Position numbers and translations under genes: made by a program. From the NCBI GenBank assembly GCA_022844105.1, contig JALHMJ010000014.1:1-64000 (forward strand): a stretch of 64,000 bases of DNA, written 5' to 3'. Source of the DNA: Hyphomicrobium sp. (GTDB lineage Bacteria; Pseudomonadota; Alphaproteobacteria; Rhizobiales; Hyphomicrobiaceae). Positions 35,292 through 44,873 of the stretch are shown here, one piece after another; the stretch's first letter is position 1; every line of letters begins with the position of its first letter. The notes under the pieces were generated by a model, which saw only the letters and a program-made list of their open reading frames with translations, ran no database searches and had not been told where the DNA came from.

Positions 35292-36272
35292 ATGGCGTAC
35301 CGCGTCAAAATAGGCGCCAACTTGAACAAGGATGTTCGCCGCCTGCTCACGGCCCAAATTGGGCGGGCCATCGGCCACTTGACCGGCGCGCTGGACGACG
35401 GCGTAAGCCCCATTCATGAGACCCGCAAATCTCTCAAGCGGTGCCGCTCAATTCTGCGCCTTGTTCGTCCTGGCCTGACGGAGAAATCTTTCCGTCGGCA
35501 CGATCTCGCGTTCCGGTCGGTGGCGCGCCTTCTGTCCCAGGACCGAGATCGGGAAGTGTTGGCGCAGACGCTGACGCTGCTGGCGGCTGGCGATGGGACC
35601 CAGGCCGATAAGGGCGCCCTTGCCGCCACGTTGAGCGCGCACCAGTCGGAAAAACTGAATAGTTTCACCCTTCCGGATACGGACGAGAACGTCCGCGCCG
35701 CGATCACGCTTTTGCAAAATATCGAGCTAGGGCTGCAAAATTTCACGGTCCGTGACGGCAGCGTAAACACTGTCGCGGCGGGGTTTGGGATGACCTATGC
35801 GGAAGGCCGTAAAACGCTCAAAGCTGCATATCGCAGTGGCGACGACGAGGCCTTTCACACGTTTCGCAAGGCGCTCCAGCATCACTGGCGGCATTGCCAG
35901 CTGTTGGGGCCGGTCTGGCCGGAATTGATGGACGCTCGCATCACCGCGGCGAGGGACCTGTCGCAGATGGCTGGTCTCGATCACGATCTCAGTGTTCTGA
36001 AGGTTCACCTCACCGACAACCAGCACCCGCTCGATGAGGCCGTGCGCAGCCGTGTTCAGGGCCTCGCCAAGGCCGAACAGGATCGGCTCCGTCGTGAAGT
36101 GAAGCCACTGGCGGGGCGGCTCTACGCTTTTGCTCAAAGGGACATGGAGCGGATGATCGAGCGGCTCTTGCCTGCGGCAAAGCGGTTGGCCAAATCACGA
36201 ATGACGGCGACCGTGACAACCACGATGACGGGCAACGAGCCCGTGCCCTTGAAACCCCGACGATTGGCTTGA
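35292..36272 (+). CDS. CHAD domain protein
   Basis: A 326-residue helical protein with the conserved histidine-rich pattern of CHAD domains: IHETRKSLKRCRSILRL near residue 40, HTFRKALQHHWRH near 195 and GLDHDLSVL near 230. CHAD proteins bind polyphosphate granules, often beside CYTH phosphatases; no CYTH gene is here. ATG 35292 is preferred since the motif region begins right after; the longer frame overlaps the previous gene. It is basic in its last 40 residues. Confidence 0.88.
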   Translation: MAYRVKIGANLNKDVRRLLTAQIGRAIGHLTGALDDGVSPIHETRKSLKRCRSILRLVRPGLTEKSFRRHDLAFRSVARLLSQDRDREVLAQTLTLLAAGDGTQADKGALAATLSAHQSEKLNSFTLPDTDENVRAAITLLQNIELGLQNFTVRDGSVNTVAAGFGMTYAEGRKTLKAAYRSGDDEAFHTFRKALQHHWRHCQLLGPVWPELMDARITAARDLSQMAGLDHDLSVLKVHLTDNQHPLDEAVRSRVQGLAKAEQDRLRREVKPLAGRLYAFAQRDMERMIERLLPAAKRLAKSRMTATVTTTMTGNEPVPLKPRRLA

Positions 36273-36421
36273 ATATAGTCGCCGCAAGCGGGGCAGCCGG
36301 CAACTTGGCTTGGCGAGGCGCCGATGCGACCTGACGCAGCTCTCGCGATTGTCCGCGGGGATCGGATACGCTACGGGTCACGTATCGGGCTAATAGACCC
36401 CCAGGCAGTCCTCGGATCCCC

Positions 36422-37474
36422 ATGCTGAAGCCTTATCCGCCACGCGCCGATGTATCCAACTTGCCGGACACGCATCCGCAGGTTGCATTTGGAAAGGTAG
36501 GCGTGCTGCTGCTCAACTTGGGAACGCCCGACGGCACCACCTATTGGCCCATGCGGCGCTATCTGAAGGAGTTTCTTTCCGACGAGCGCGTGATTGAAGA
36601 GCCTAAGTGGAAATGGTGGCCGATCCTCAACTTGATCATTCTGACCGTGCGTCCGTCGCGCAAGGGGCGTGATTATGCGACGATTTGGAATAATGAGCTG
36701 GATGAAGGACCGCTCAAGACCATAACGCGCTCGCAGGCCGACAAACTGGCGGAGCGGCTTTCGCAACATTCCAGAGTGATTATCGACTGGGCGATGCGCT
36801 ACGCCAATCCATCGACCGAGAGCCGTATTCGCGAGCTGCAAAGACAAGGCTGCGAGAAAATTCTGCTGGTGCCGCTCTATCCCCAGTACGCGGCCGCGAC
36901 GACGGCCACCGCCTGCGATCAAGCCTTTCGCGCGCTGATGAAGTTGCGGTGGCAGCCGTTCGTGCGTGTTGCGCCAGCCTATCATGACGACCCGGTTTAT
37001 ATCGATCGGCTAGCCCAATCGATGCGGGCCAGTCTCGCCAAGCTCGATTTCGTGCCGGAGAAGATCGTCGCGACATTTCATGGGATGCCGCAGAAATATC
37101 TGGAACGGGGCGATCCCTATCACTGCCACTGCCAGAAGACATCGCGGCTCTTGCGCGAGGCGATGGGCTGGCCGAAGGAAAACTGGCTGACGACATTCCA
37201 GTCGCGGTTCGGCAACGATCCGTGGCTGCAGCCGTATACCGACATGACGGTCGAACGGCTGGCCAAGGAGGGCGTCCGGAAGCTTGCTCTCGTCGCACCG
37301 GGATTTTCGGCCGACTGCCTGGAGACGCTGGAAGAACTCGACGGGGAAAATCGTCATATCTTCGAGGACAACGGTGGCGAACAGTTCGCCTATCTGCCGG
37401 CGCTCAACGATAGTGATGAGGGTGTCGACGTGATCGAAGCCATCGTGCGCCGCGAACTTTCAGGCTGGATCTGA
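36422..37474 (+). CDS. hemH: Ferrochelatase
   Basis: A 350-residue ferrochelatase, which inserts Fe(II) into protoporphyrin IX in the last step of heme synthesis. Visible family features are LLLNLGTPDG at the N-terminus, the FHGMPQKY segment with the catalytic His near residue 220, TFQSRFGNDPWLQPYT and the C-terminal PGFSADCLETLEEL. The length is normal for bacterial enzymes. It stands alone, with 149 bases to the preceding CHAD gene. No other heme genes are in the window. Confidence 0.97.
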   Translation: MLKPYPPRADVSNLPDTHPQVAFGKVGVLLLNLGTPDGTTYWPMRRYLKEFLSDERVIEEPKWKWWPILNLIILTVRPSRKGRDYATIWNNELDEGPLKTITRSQADKLAERLSQHSRVIIDWAMRYANPSTESRIRELQRQGCEKILLVPLYPQYAAATTATACDQAFRALMKLRWQPFVRVAPAYHDDPVYIDRLAQSMRASLAKLDFVPEKIVATFHGMPQKYLERGDPYHCHCQKTSRLLREAMGWPKENWLTTFQSRFGNDPWLQPYTDMTVERLAKEGVRKLALVAPGFSADCLETLEELDGENRHIFEDNGGEQFAYLPALNDSDEGVDVIEAIVRRELSGWI

Positions 37475-37508
37475 CCACGCTGCAACGGTCACGACAGGCG
37501 ACCGCGGC

Positions 37509-37967
37509 TCATGGCCAAAGCCAAGCGGGGGCACCGAATTCTTCGTCCCAACTGTCCCAGACGACGTCGCCAAAACCGACCGAATAGGTCACAACGCGCC
37601 ATCCCCCGCCATCGCGAGCGAGCAGTACGGCCGCCTCGCCGCTAAAAGCGCCGTCTTTGACATCCTGGGCGTAGATCGAATTTGAATAATCGATCGGCTT
37701 GCCGTCCGGCCGCTTCGGCACAGCGTGGACCAACGCCCATTCCGGCGTCACGCGCAGAGTGAGAATGTCGAACACGATGGGCTCGCCCAAGTCTTTCTCG
37801 ACCGGGACGCGCGCTGCATCGAGCACGACCTTGCGTTCGGCGCTGCCTGGCTTGGGTGTTGTGAAACGCGCCTCGGAAGCCGCACGGGCGGGACGCGGCC
37901 CCAAAAACAGCACCAGTGCCGCAGCGAGCATTGAACGGCGGTTCACGGTCGCGTCCTCAGGTTGCAT
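37509..37967 (-). CDS. Exported hypothetical protein (152 aa)
   Basis: The protein begins MQPEDATVNRRSMLAAALVL, a twin-arginine-flavoured signal peptide with cleavage likely after ARA near residue 30. The mature domain (FDILTLRVTPEWALVHAVP, IYAQDVKDGAFSGEAAVLLAR, GFGDVVWDSWDEEFGAP) is a small compact domain of unknown function seen in alphaproteobacterial periplasmic proteins. A longer start at 38015 would put the signal sequence too far inside. It is convergent with hemH with a gap of only 34 bases. Confidence 0.7.
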   Translation of the reverse strand: MQPEDATVNRRSMLAAALVLFLGPRPARAASEARFTTPKPGSAERKVVLDAARVPVEKDLGEPIVFDILTLRVTPEWALVHAVPKRPDGKPIDYSNSIYAQDVKDGAFSGEAAVLLARDGGGWRVVTYSVGFGDVVWDSWDEEFGAPAWLWP

Positions 37968-38114
37968 CAACAAAACCCACGTGAACGTTAAACGGCCAAT
38001 ATCAAACAATTGCATAGAGTACTCTGTTAACTTTGTTTTTCACAATCAGGCCTAGGACTTGAAGCCTCGCAATTGTGTGCCACTCCTCCAGATCGAGCTT
38101 CAAGGGTTCGCGCC

Positions 38115-39053
38115 ATGTCCGTCGACGGTTTCCAGATTTTCGGCCTGCTGCTCATCGGCCTTGCGGTGTTCACGTTGTGGTCAACGGTCAAGGTCGTGCC
38201 GCAGGGTTCTAACTTCACCGTCGAGAACTTTGGGCGGTTCACGCGCACCTTGTCGCCAGGGCTTCATTTTCTGATCCCGATCGTCGAGCGCGTGGGTAGC
38301 CAAATCAACATGAAAGAACAGGTGATCGATATTCCAAGTCAGGATGTCATCACGCGCGACAATGCGATGGTGCGCGTTGACGGCGTCGCGTTCTTCCAGG
38401 TGCTCGATGCCGGTCGGTCGGCCTATGCGGTCGATAATCTCGAACTGGCGACGATCAACTTGACCATGACAAATGTGCGGACCGTCATGGGCTCCATGGT
38501 TCTCGACGAACTGCTCTCCAATCGCGACGTCATCAACGCCAAGCTGTTGGATGTCGTCGACGCCGCGACGGAAGCCTGGGGCGTCAAGGTCACGCGTATC
38601 GAGATCAAGGATATCGCTCCGCCCCGCGATCTGGTGGATAGCATGGCGCGACAGATGAAAGCCGAACGCGAAAAGCGCGCCCAGATCCTGGAATCAGAAG
38701 GCTTGCGGCAGGCTGCCATTCTCAAGGCCGAAGGCCAAAAGCAGGCTGTAGTTCTGGAAGCCGAAGGCCGGCGCGAAGCGGCGTTCAAGGATGCCGAGGC
38801 GCGCGAGCGCGCAGCCGAAGCCGAGGCGAAGGCGACGGAACTCGTTTCCGATGCCATCTCGAAGGGCAATATCCAGGCGATCAATTACTTCGTCGCCAAC
38901 AACTATGTGAAGGCGCTCGAAGCACTGGCCTCGGCGCCGAACTCAAAAGTGATCATGATGCCGCTCGAAGCCTCGTCTGTGATCGGCTCCATCGCGGGTC
39001 TGGCGCAATTGACCGGCGAGGCCTTTGGCGGCAACGTGAAATCGGCGCGCTGA
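38115..39053 (+). CDS. SPFH/band 7 membrane protein (stomatin/QmcA type)
   Basis: A 312-residue protein with one N-terminal membrane anchor (residues 5-25), an SPFH domain (VVPQGSNFTVENFGRF onward), a coiled-coil segment of Glu/Ala/Lys repeats (about 185-250) and a C-terminal helical tail (YVKALEALASAPNSKVIMMP). This is the layout of QmcA/stomatin-like proteins, which form membrane-associated oligomers and often pair with NfeD proteins. The NfeD gene follows after 56 bases. ATG 38115 is preferred over the longer frame because it starts right at the membrane segment. Confidence 0.93.
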   Translation: MSVDGFQIFGLLLIGLAVFTLWSTVKVVPQGSNFTVENFGRFTRTLSPGLHFLIPIVERVGSQINMKEQVIDIPSQDVITRDNAMVRVDGVAFFQVLDAGRSAYAVDNLELATINLTMTNVRTVMGSMVLDELLSNRDVINAKLLDVVDAATEAWGVKVTRIEIKDIAPPRDLVDSMARQMKAEREKRAQILESEGLRQAAILKAEGQKQAVVLEAEGRREAAFKDAEARERAAEAEAKATELVSDAISKGNIQAINYFVANNYVKALEALASAPNSKVIMMPLEASSVIGSIAGLAQLTGEAFGGNVKSAR

Positions 39054-39109
39054 TCCACCACTCAAGCACTGTCATTTGAACTGCGGGCCTACTGCGGGAG
39101 CCATCGACG

Positions 39110-39592
39110 ATGGAAGATATGATTTCGCTGCTCGTCGGTCTGGGGTTCTGGAGTTGGCTGGTCGTTGCGCTGATCCTGATGGGGCTCGAAACCGTGGTGC
39201 CGGGCGTCCATTTCCTGTGGTTCGGCTTGGCCGCGTTCGTCGTCGGCCTCATGGTCGCGGCGGCAACCTCGTTGGGATATGCGAACGCATTCCCGTTCGG
39301 TTGGCAGATGATCGTCTTTGCCCTGCTCTCGGTCGTCACCGTCTTCGGCATTAAGCAGGTCGCGGGCATGAGCCCGACCGATCATCATCCCGACATCAAC
39401 GCTCCGGGGTCGCAGTTCATTGGCCGCATCGTTGTCGTTGAAACGCCCATCACCGCCGGGCGGGGCAAGGTGCGGGCGGGCGATTCGATCTGGCTGGCCG
39501 AAGGCGAGGACGCACCGGCGGGCGCCGAAGTGCTTGTGACCGGCGTCAACGGTACGGCGCTTGTCGTCACCAACGATAACGAAGAGGACTAA
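39110..39592 (+). CDS. NfeD family membrane protein
   Basis: A 160-residue short NfeD protein: two to three membrane segments (about residues 8-85) and a C-terminal soluble OB-fold-like domain (FIGRIVVVETPI, GDSIWLAEGED, GTALVVTND). It pairs with the SPFH protein encoded directly upstream; such pairs are thought to organise membrane microdomains or to help quality control. The ATG at 39110 is well placed. It converges with kdsD across 13 bases. Confidence 0.92.
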   Translation: MEDMISLLVGLGFWSWLVVALILMGLETVVPGVHFLWFGLAAFVVGLMVAAATSLGYANAFPFGWQMIVFALLSVVTVFGIKQVAGMSPTDHHPDINAPGSQFIGRIVVVETPITAGRGKVRAGDSIWLAEGEDAPAGAEVLVTGVNGTALVVTNDNEED

Positions 39593-39605
39593 TCGGCCGC
39601 CATCG

Positions 39606-40610
39606 CTAGGCAACGCCTGCGCGCAGCAGATCGTGAACGTGGACAATACCAACGGGCTTGCCCCGATCGACGACGAAAAGTGCCGTGATCCGCGACGCGT
39701 TGATGACTTCGAGCGCGGCTGAAGCGAGCGCCGATGGCGGGACGGTCTTTGGTTTGCTGGTCATGATATCGCCGGTCGTCGCGGTCAGAAGCTTGGGGCC
39801 CATGTGACGGCGCAAGTCGCCATCGGTGACGACCCCGACCAGCTTGCCCTTGCCATCGACAATGCCGAGACAGCCGAAACTTCTTTCCGTCATAATGACG
39901 AGAGCTTCTGGCATCGGCATGGTGAGCGGCCCCAGGGGCAATCGATCGTCCTTATGCATGAAATCAGATACATACTTCAGGCTGGCGCCCAGCGATCCGC
40001 CGGGGTGGAACATCTTGAAGTCCTGGGCGGTGAAACCGCGGCTTTCAAGAAGCGCGACAGCCAGGCAGTCGCCAATCGCCAACTGCATTGTCGTCGAGGT
40101 CGTTGGCGCCAAACCGTGTGGGCAGGCTTCCTTGGCCCGCGGCAATTCCAGCACGATGTCGGAGTGGATGCCCAGCGCCGAACCGGCATTGGAGGTGACG
40201 CAGATCATGGGGACCGAAAACCGCCGCGAAAAGGTGATGATGTTCTTCAGTTCGACGGTCTCGCCCGACCAGGACAAGGCGAGGATGACATCGTCGCGCG
40301 TGATCATCCCGAGGTCGCCGTGCGACGCCTCGCTGGGGTGAACGAAAAACGACGGCGTGCCTGTCGAGGCCATGGTGGCGGCGATTTTCTGGCCAACGTG
40401 ACCGCTCTTGCCGATGCCGGACACGATGACCCGACCGCGCGCGCCTTTGATGAGGGCCACAGCTTGTGCGAAGGGGTGTGCAAGTCCGTTATCCAAGGCT
40501 TCGCGGACAGCGGCGAGCCCGGCTGCCTCCAGATCGAGCGTCCGGATAGCGGATGCGATCGCTGAAGGTGCTGCTGCGCGCCCGCCCGGAATAGATTTCA
40601 ATTTTCGCAT
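39606..40610 (-). CDS. kdsD: Arabinose-5-phosphate isomerase (KpsF/GutQ family)
   Basis: A 334-residue sugar-phosphate isomerase: an N-terminal SIS domain (about 45-175, with VSGIGKSGHVGQKIAATMAS and LSWSGET) and two CBS domains (about 210-330). It interconverts ribulose-5-P and arabinose-5-P, the first step toward KDO for lipopolysaccharide. I chose the ATG at 40610 (MRKLKSIPGG) since the longer frame adds a stretch unlike the family. Gene copies may serve KDO synthesis or capsule; the symbol follows the common case. Confidence 0.9.
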   Translation of the reverse strand: MRKLKSIPGGRAAAPSAIASAIRTLDLEAAGLAAVREALDNGLAHPFAQAVALIKGARGRVIVSGIGKSGHVGQKIAATMASTGTPSFFVHPSEASHGDLGMITRDDVILALSWSGETVELKNIITFSRRFSVPMICVTSNAGSALGIHSDIVLELPRAKEACPHGLAPTTSTTMQLAIGDCLAVALLESRGFTAQDFKMFHPGGSLGASLKYVSDFMHKDDRLPLGPLTMPMPEALVIMTERSFGCLGIVDGKGKLVGVVTDGDLRRHMGPKLLTATTGDIMTSKPKTVPPSALASAALEVINASRITALFVVDRGKPVGIVHVHDLLRAGVA

Positions 40611-40864
40611 GGTCTCTGCCACGGCCCTGCCCCTGTTCCTGAGATCGGCCGACGCCCGGGGCAGATGCCCCGGCAGCCCTATTTGCGGCACCGGACTCAA
40701 AAACTTGTTGCAGCATGACTAGCAGAGGGACTGGCTGCAACCAAATCAGCAATGCAATCCCAACGAAAAGTCGGGATGAGTGCCCGGGCGGCGGCAAAAG
40801 TCCCCAGCTGACGGCCACTTAAATACGGCATTAACCGGGGCTTCCTACTGTCCGAACTGAGCTT

Positions 40865-42505
40865 GTGTGCGTCGATATCCCTTTTCTGGTTCAGGCGCCG
40901 CACTTGTTCCCTCCTCCGTCGATCCTGGCTGCGACTGTCCGACTGGCGCCTGTCCTGGCGTTGGCGGGTCTGCTGCTGGTCACCACTGAGGCTGCGGCAC
41001 AGGCGCCGTCCCTGCGCGGCAGCGTGCCGGATGTGCTGACGGTCTCCCAGGACGAAGATCTCACAAGTGACGCGGGCGATCCTTTGCTTGACGACATGCC
41101 TCGCCCCGGTGCGGGGGAACGCATGACCGTCGTCGATGGGGATTTGACTTTGCCGGAGGAGCGCACGGCGATTGCGCGCGAGGGTATCGTAGAGGTCGGT
41201 GAACCTCCGGCACCGGAGGATGGTGGCGACGCAACGCTCGTCGATAGCCGTACGCAGGAGGAGGCCGACCTTTTCACCACTGCGCTCGATAGCCCACCGG
41301 CGGGCTTTGATCCGCTGCTCTTCCAGATCGAAGATATCGACCCCTTGCGGACCGACCGCCGGCCGCGGCGTCTCTTTGAGCAAGAGCCTTACGATCCCAT
41401 CGGCATTCGGGTGGGAAGCTTCGTTTATTTTCCCGAGGTCACGGTTGCCGGTGAGACGACAAGTAACGTGTTGCGTCAGTCGCCGGCGAGGGACGACACA
41501 TCGGTGGAGTTGCTCACTCGGGCGCGTCTCGTCTCCAACTGGAATGTTCACGCGCTCGAATTCAATGCCAGCGGATTGACCTCCTTCCACAATGACTTTC
41601 CCAGCGAGAACGACGCCGCCTGGAATGTCGAGGCGCGGGGCCGGCTCGATGTCAGCCGGAACACCAACGTGCAGGGCCTCATTGCACACGATGTCCGCCA
41701 GGAGGGCCGCAGCGCAATCGATGCCGCTCAGTTCGGCGATCGCGCAGTCGTCGCGGCGGATACTGCCGATCTAACACTCAATCACCGATTCAATCGTCTG
41801 TCGGTTCAATTGCGCGGTGGCTACGACGACATCGACTATGGGCCGAGCGGTACTGGCAATTCAAACGCCGATCGCGACACGCGCGTTGCGACCGAGGCCA
41901 TTCGGACAACATGGCAGTTCAAACCATCGTTCTCCATTTTCGGAGAAATCGAGACCAACCAGCGACGTTACAATGTGGCTGCGGTCGCCGACGGTTTCAG
42001 CCGCGACAGCGACGGACAACGCTTTAGGGCGGGCGTCGATTTCGGTTCGACGGGTCGGATCATTCGCGGCGAATTCAGTCTCGGTCATGGATCGCAGGAT
42101 CCGAGTGATCCGGGGCTCAGCGATGTGGATGGGGTTTTGATCGACGCCAACGTCGCTTGGCGGATCAGTGAGCCGACAACGCTGCGGTTTTTAGCGCGGA
42201 CGGATCTTTACGATACCAATACCGCCGGTTCTGCGGGTGTCGTGTCGCGGGCTTTGGGCGTCGAGGCGCGGCATGTCCTGCGGCGTCATCTCGTCGCGAC
42301 AGCCGGGCTCACGTATACCGATCAGGATTATGATGATGTGCCGATCCGCGAGAGCGAAGTGCGCAGTTCGCTCTTGCTCGAATACTACGTGAACCGCGAG
42401 TGGACCGTTTTCAGCCAGTGGGAGCACATCAACTACGATAGCAACCTGCCGGACAACAGCTGGGTGGCGAACGATTTACGCGTCGGGGCACGCTGGTGGC
42501 AATGA
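40865..42505 (+). CDS. Outer membrane beta-barrel protein (BBP2-like)
   Basis: A 546-residue exported protein with a signal peptide (about 1-45, ending TTEAAAQ), an acidic Pro-rich linker (about 60-180) and a C-terminal barrel of about 350 residues with alternating strands (WNVHALEFNASGLTSFHND, RLSVQLRGGYDDIDYG, TAGLTYTDQDYDD) ending in an aromatic RVGARWWQ. This fits the putative beta-barrel porin 2 family, often tied to exopolysaccharide export. No polymer-export genes lie next to it here. Function beyond outer-membrane location is unknown. Confidence 0.85.
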   Translation: MCVDIPFLVQAPHLFPPPSILAATVRLAPVLALAGLLLVTTEAAAQAPSLRGSVPDVLTVSQDEDLTSDAGDPLLDDMPRPGAGERMTVVDGDLTLPEERTAIAREGIVEVGEPPAPEDGGDATLVDSRTQEEADLFTTALDSPPAGFDPLLFQIEDIDPLRTDRRPRRLFEQEPYDPIGIRVGSFVYFPEVTVAGETTSNVLRQSPARDDTSVELLTRARLVSNWNVHALEFNASGLTSFHNDFPSENDAAWNVEARGRLDVSRNTNVQGLIAHDVRQEGRSAIDAAQFGDRAVVAADTADLTLNHRFNRLSVQLRGGYDDIDYGPSGTGNSNADRDTRVATEAIRTTWQFKPSFSIFGEIETNQRRYNVAAVADGFSRDSDGQRFRAGVDFGSTGRIIRGEFSLGHGSQDPSDPGLSDVDGVLIDANVAWRISEPTTLRFLARTDLYDTNTAGSAGVVSRALGVEARHVLRRHLVATAGLTYTDQDYDDVPIRESEVRSSLLLEYYVNREWTVFSQWEHINYDSNLPDNSWVANDLRVGARWWQ

Positions 42506-42545
42506 CACATGCGTGAACACGTTGCGTGCTTGCGACGAGGCATGA

Positions 42546-42836
42546 CTACTTGGCGGCTTGCCGCCGCGCGACTTCGTCGGACGAAACTTCGCCGGCGGCA
42601 ATCAATGCGCTGACACAGCGATCGGACAGCTTGAGGCCATTGCTGCGCATGCACTGACGAACCGCCGGGCTCGACGGCGAATGCTGGCTGCAGAACGAAA
42701 AATAATCACCGGCACAGGCCAACTTGACACGAGCGGAAAGGGCGTCAGCTTCGCTATGTCCGCCGGCCAAAGCGCCAAGCGCAAGAAAAGCCGTCAGGCC
42801 GGCGCGGGCAGTGAAGATGGCTGTGATAGGGGTCAT
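42546..42836 (-). CDS. Small exported cysteine-containing protein (96 aa)
   Basis: It has a signal-like N-terminus (AGLTAFLALGALAGG) and a mature part with four cysteines in the pattern C-x7-C-x13-C-x10-C (CAGDYFSFC, QCMRSNG, RCVSAL), followed by AGEVSSDEVARR. This is a familiar small periplasmic protein of Hyphomicrobiales with no known role. The four cysteines probably form two disulphides. It stands alone, convergent with the barrel gene upstream in the window. Confidence 0.78.
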   Translation of the reverse strand: MTPITAIFTARAGLTAFLALGALAGGHSEADALSARVKLACAGDYFSFCSQHSPSSPAVRQCMRSNGLKLSDRCVSALIAAGEVSSDEVARRQAAK

Positions 42837-43007
42837 GGCACCAACTCCGGTTCGGGCTTGAGGGCGGCGGCTGCCGCTGCTTCATCTGATGTCAGCTTGC
42901 CGCATAATGGGCTGCCCGGCTGTTCCACACGTAACGCGAACTATCGAAACAGCTTTTTTGATCAGCGCCGGAGCGGCGCACGGTTCGTGGTGACCGCCGT
43001 TGGTTAA

Positions 43008-43038
43008 CAAAAGAAGCGCGGCCGTTTCCGGCCACGCC
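43008..43038 (-). terminator. Intrinsic terminator after the MuiA gene
   Basis: Read on the minus strand, a nine-base-pair stem (GCGTGGCCG with CGGCCGCGC, one mismatch) and a GAAA loop are followed by TTCTTTTG. It lies about 27 bases downstream of the stop at 43066. Confidence 0.65.
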
Positions 43039-43065
43039 TATCTCCTCAAAGGTTCACAATGAGTA

Positions 43066-44745
43066 CTAGTGATACGTGATCGTCTTGGCGGACGGCCAAA
43101 CGACGCGATAGCCGAAGTCCACGACGGCCTCATCGTTGGCGTCAACCTTCAAATCCCAGGCGAAAACGCCGCGTCGATCGTCGACGTTCGATTTGGTCGG
43201 CGTGGATCGGCCGATGAATTCGACTTTGATGTCGGCATTGTTCGAGACAGGGATTTGATCGAGAACGCTGACGGCCATTGTGCGTTCGTGCAAATTCTTG
43301 ACGCTGATCTTGAACATGCGCACGTCGGTTCGAGACGTGGAAATGAGACCTGTCTCGCCTCGCTTTTCTTCGACCAGCGAATGCTTGACGCGGATCAGGT
43401 CGTCAACGCCAAAGCCGAGTTCGTGCTTTTCGCCCGGCGACAGAATTGGCAGCGCGCTGACGCCGACGTACGTACCGTCGCGGAAGAGCGAAACCGGACC
43501 CGGCAGAAGGGGTGTTCCGTCCGGCGTCACGAGAGATGCATAAAGGTAGGCCTTCGCATCCTCCCGCGGTACGGTTTTTATGCTGAGGGTGGGCTCCACC
43601 TTATCGGCAAGAAGCTGGACGCGCTTGGCCTCGCCCGTGTTGGGCACACTGCTGCGGCCCGGCACGGCGAACACCGCCTGGAAGGGGGACGCGATGACGC
43701 TGGCTTGTCTGACCGCGATCGGTGCGGGCGCGGCCGCCATGGCAAGTTCGGCGGGGGCGTCCTGCATTGCTTCCGGCTCGGCCAATTTGCGCCTGAGTTG
43801 ATCGACGTCGCCGGAACCGACGCCGGCCACTGGACGCGGCGTTGGCGGAGGCTGGGGGAAATCGACAGTGATCGTGTTGAGTTCCGGGATCGCGGCACTC
43901 GCATTCGGTCGCGTCGTCGATAGGGTCAAGGCCGCGTTTTCCCACGTTTCACCGCTGTTCTGGCTGATTTCTGCGCGGCGGACGAGCGAGAGAGAGGGCG
44001 CGGTCGTCTTATCGCCGGTTGAGAGCCGCGCGTCGTAGAGTGGCGTCCAGGACGCACCCGCGACCTGATAACGGACCACGAGATCGGCATCGACTGGGGC
44101 CAGCGCCTCAAGGTGCACCTTCACCTCCGTGCGCTCCGCTTCGGCGGGCGACACGCCGGCAAGTTTCTTTTCCAGATCTTCGATCTGACGATCGAGCGCA
44201 CGCATCTTGACCTGCGCGTCAACCGCGTTGCGCTGTGCTTCCAAGCTCCCTGTCGCGATCGTGGTCAATATCTGTGACCAGTCTTCGCTTCGTTCTGCGC
44301 CTTGCGCCGGGGCCGGGCGTGTCGGCAACTGACTCAGATTACTGATCAGGGCTTTTTGCGCGTCGGCGGCCTGCATCTGAGCTTCGGCCGCGCTGCGCTG
44401 GTCGCGCAGAATGACGATCTCGTCCTCGATGCGGCGGCGCTCGCTGGCCGCGACAACTGCATCCGTGCTCGGCACCATCAAGCGGCGGCTGTCGACCGAT
44501 CCGATTTCCAGCTTGCCGGTGGCAAGCCCTTCGACGCGAATGGAGCTTGCGACTGCGTCGGCTGGGATGTCGGACAGCACGACCGTTTGTAAGCCCTTCT
44601 CAAGCCTGACCTTAGCAACCCGGCTGACTTCGGCCCCTTGCGGAAAGATCGTGACAGCGTCGACGCGCGATTGCGTCACGATGTCGGCGGCGTTTGCAGA
44701 GCCTGGCCAAGCGAGGAGCAGAACGAAAAAGACGAAGCGGCGCAT
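43066..44745 (-). CDS. MuiA family protein (DUF4140/DUF4139)
   Basis: A 559-residue exported protein with a signal peptide (1-20, ending GSANA), an N-terminal DUF4140 domain (VDAVTIFPQGAEVSRVAKV), a coiled coil (about 95-210), and a C-terminal DUF4139 domain (VRYQVAGASWTPLYDARL; AKAYLYASLVTPDGTPLLPG). This is the mucoidy-inhibitor MuiA family. The molecular function is not established. A terminator follows. The Pro-rich linker near residue 300 joins the two DUF4139 parts. Confidence 0.93.
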   Translation of the reverse strand: MRRFVFFVLLLAWPGSANAADIVTQSRVDAVTIFPQGAEVSRVAKVRLEKGLQTVVLSDIPADAVASSIRVEGLATGKLEIGSVDSRRLMVPSTDAVVAASERRRIEDEIVILRDQRSAAEAQMQAADAQKALISNLSQLPTRPAPAQGAERSEDWSQILTTIATGSLEAQRNAVDAQVKMRALDRQIEDLEKKLAGVSPAEAERTEVKVHLEALAPVDADLVVRYQVAGASWTPLYDARLSTGDKTTAPSLSLVRRAEISQNSGETWENAALTLSTTRPNASAAIPELNTITVDFPQPPPTPRPVAGVGSGDVDQLRRKLAEPEAMQDAPAELAMAAAPAPIAVRQASVIASPFQAVFAVPGRSSVPNTGEAKRVQLLADKVEPTLSIKTVPREDAKAYLYASLVTPDGTPLLPGPVSLFRDGTYVGVSALPILSPGEKHELGFGVDDLIRVKHSLVEEKRGETGLISTSRTDVRMFKISVKNLHERTMAVSVLDQIPVSNNADIKVEFIGRSTPTKSNVDDRRGVFAWDLKVDANDEAVVDFGYRVVWPSAKTITYH

Positions 44746-44873
44746 GGGCTAGTTCCTGACTGACGGTTGCCATCGATCGGGCCGGGTCGGACCCTCACCA
44801 AGGCTGGTGATGGCGCAACGGGACCGAATTATGGCTTAGGGCGGACAAACGAGCCGCTGTGGGCCGACGGGCG

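Noticed and set aside
39804-40565. Plus-strand frame of 253 codons opposite kdsD
   Set aside because: Shadow of the SIS/CBS gene on the minus strand.
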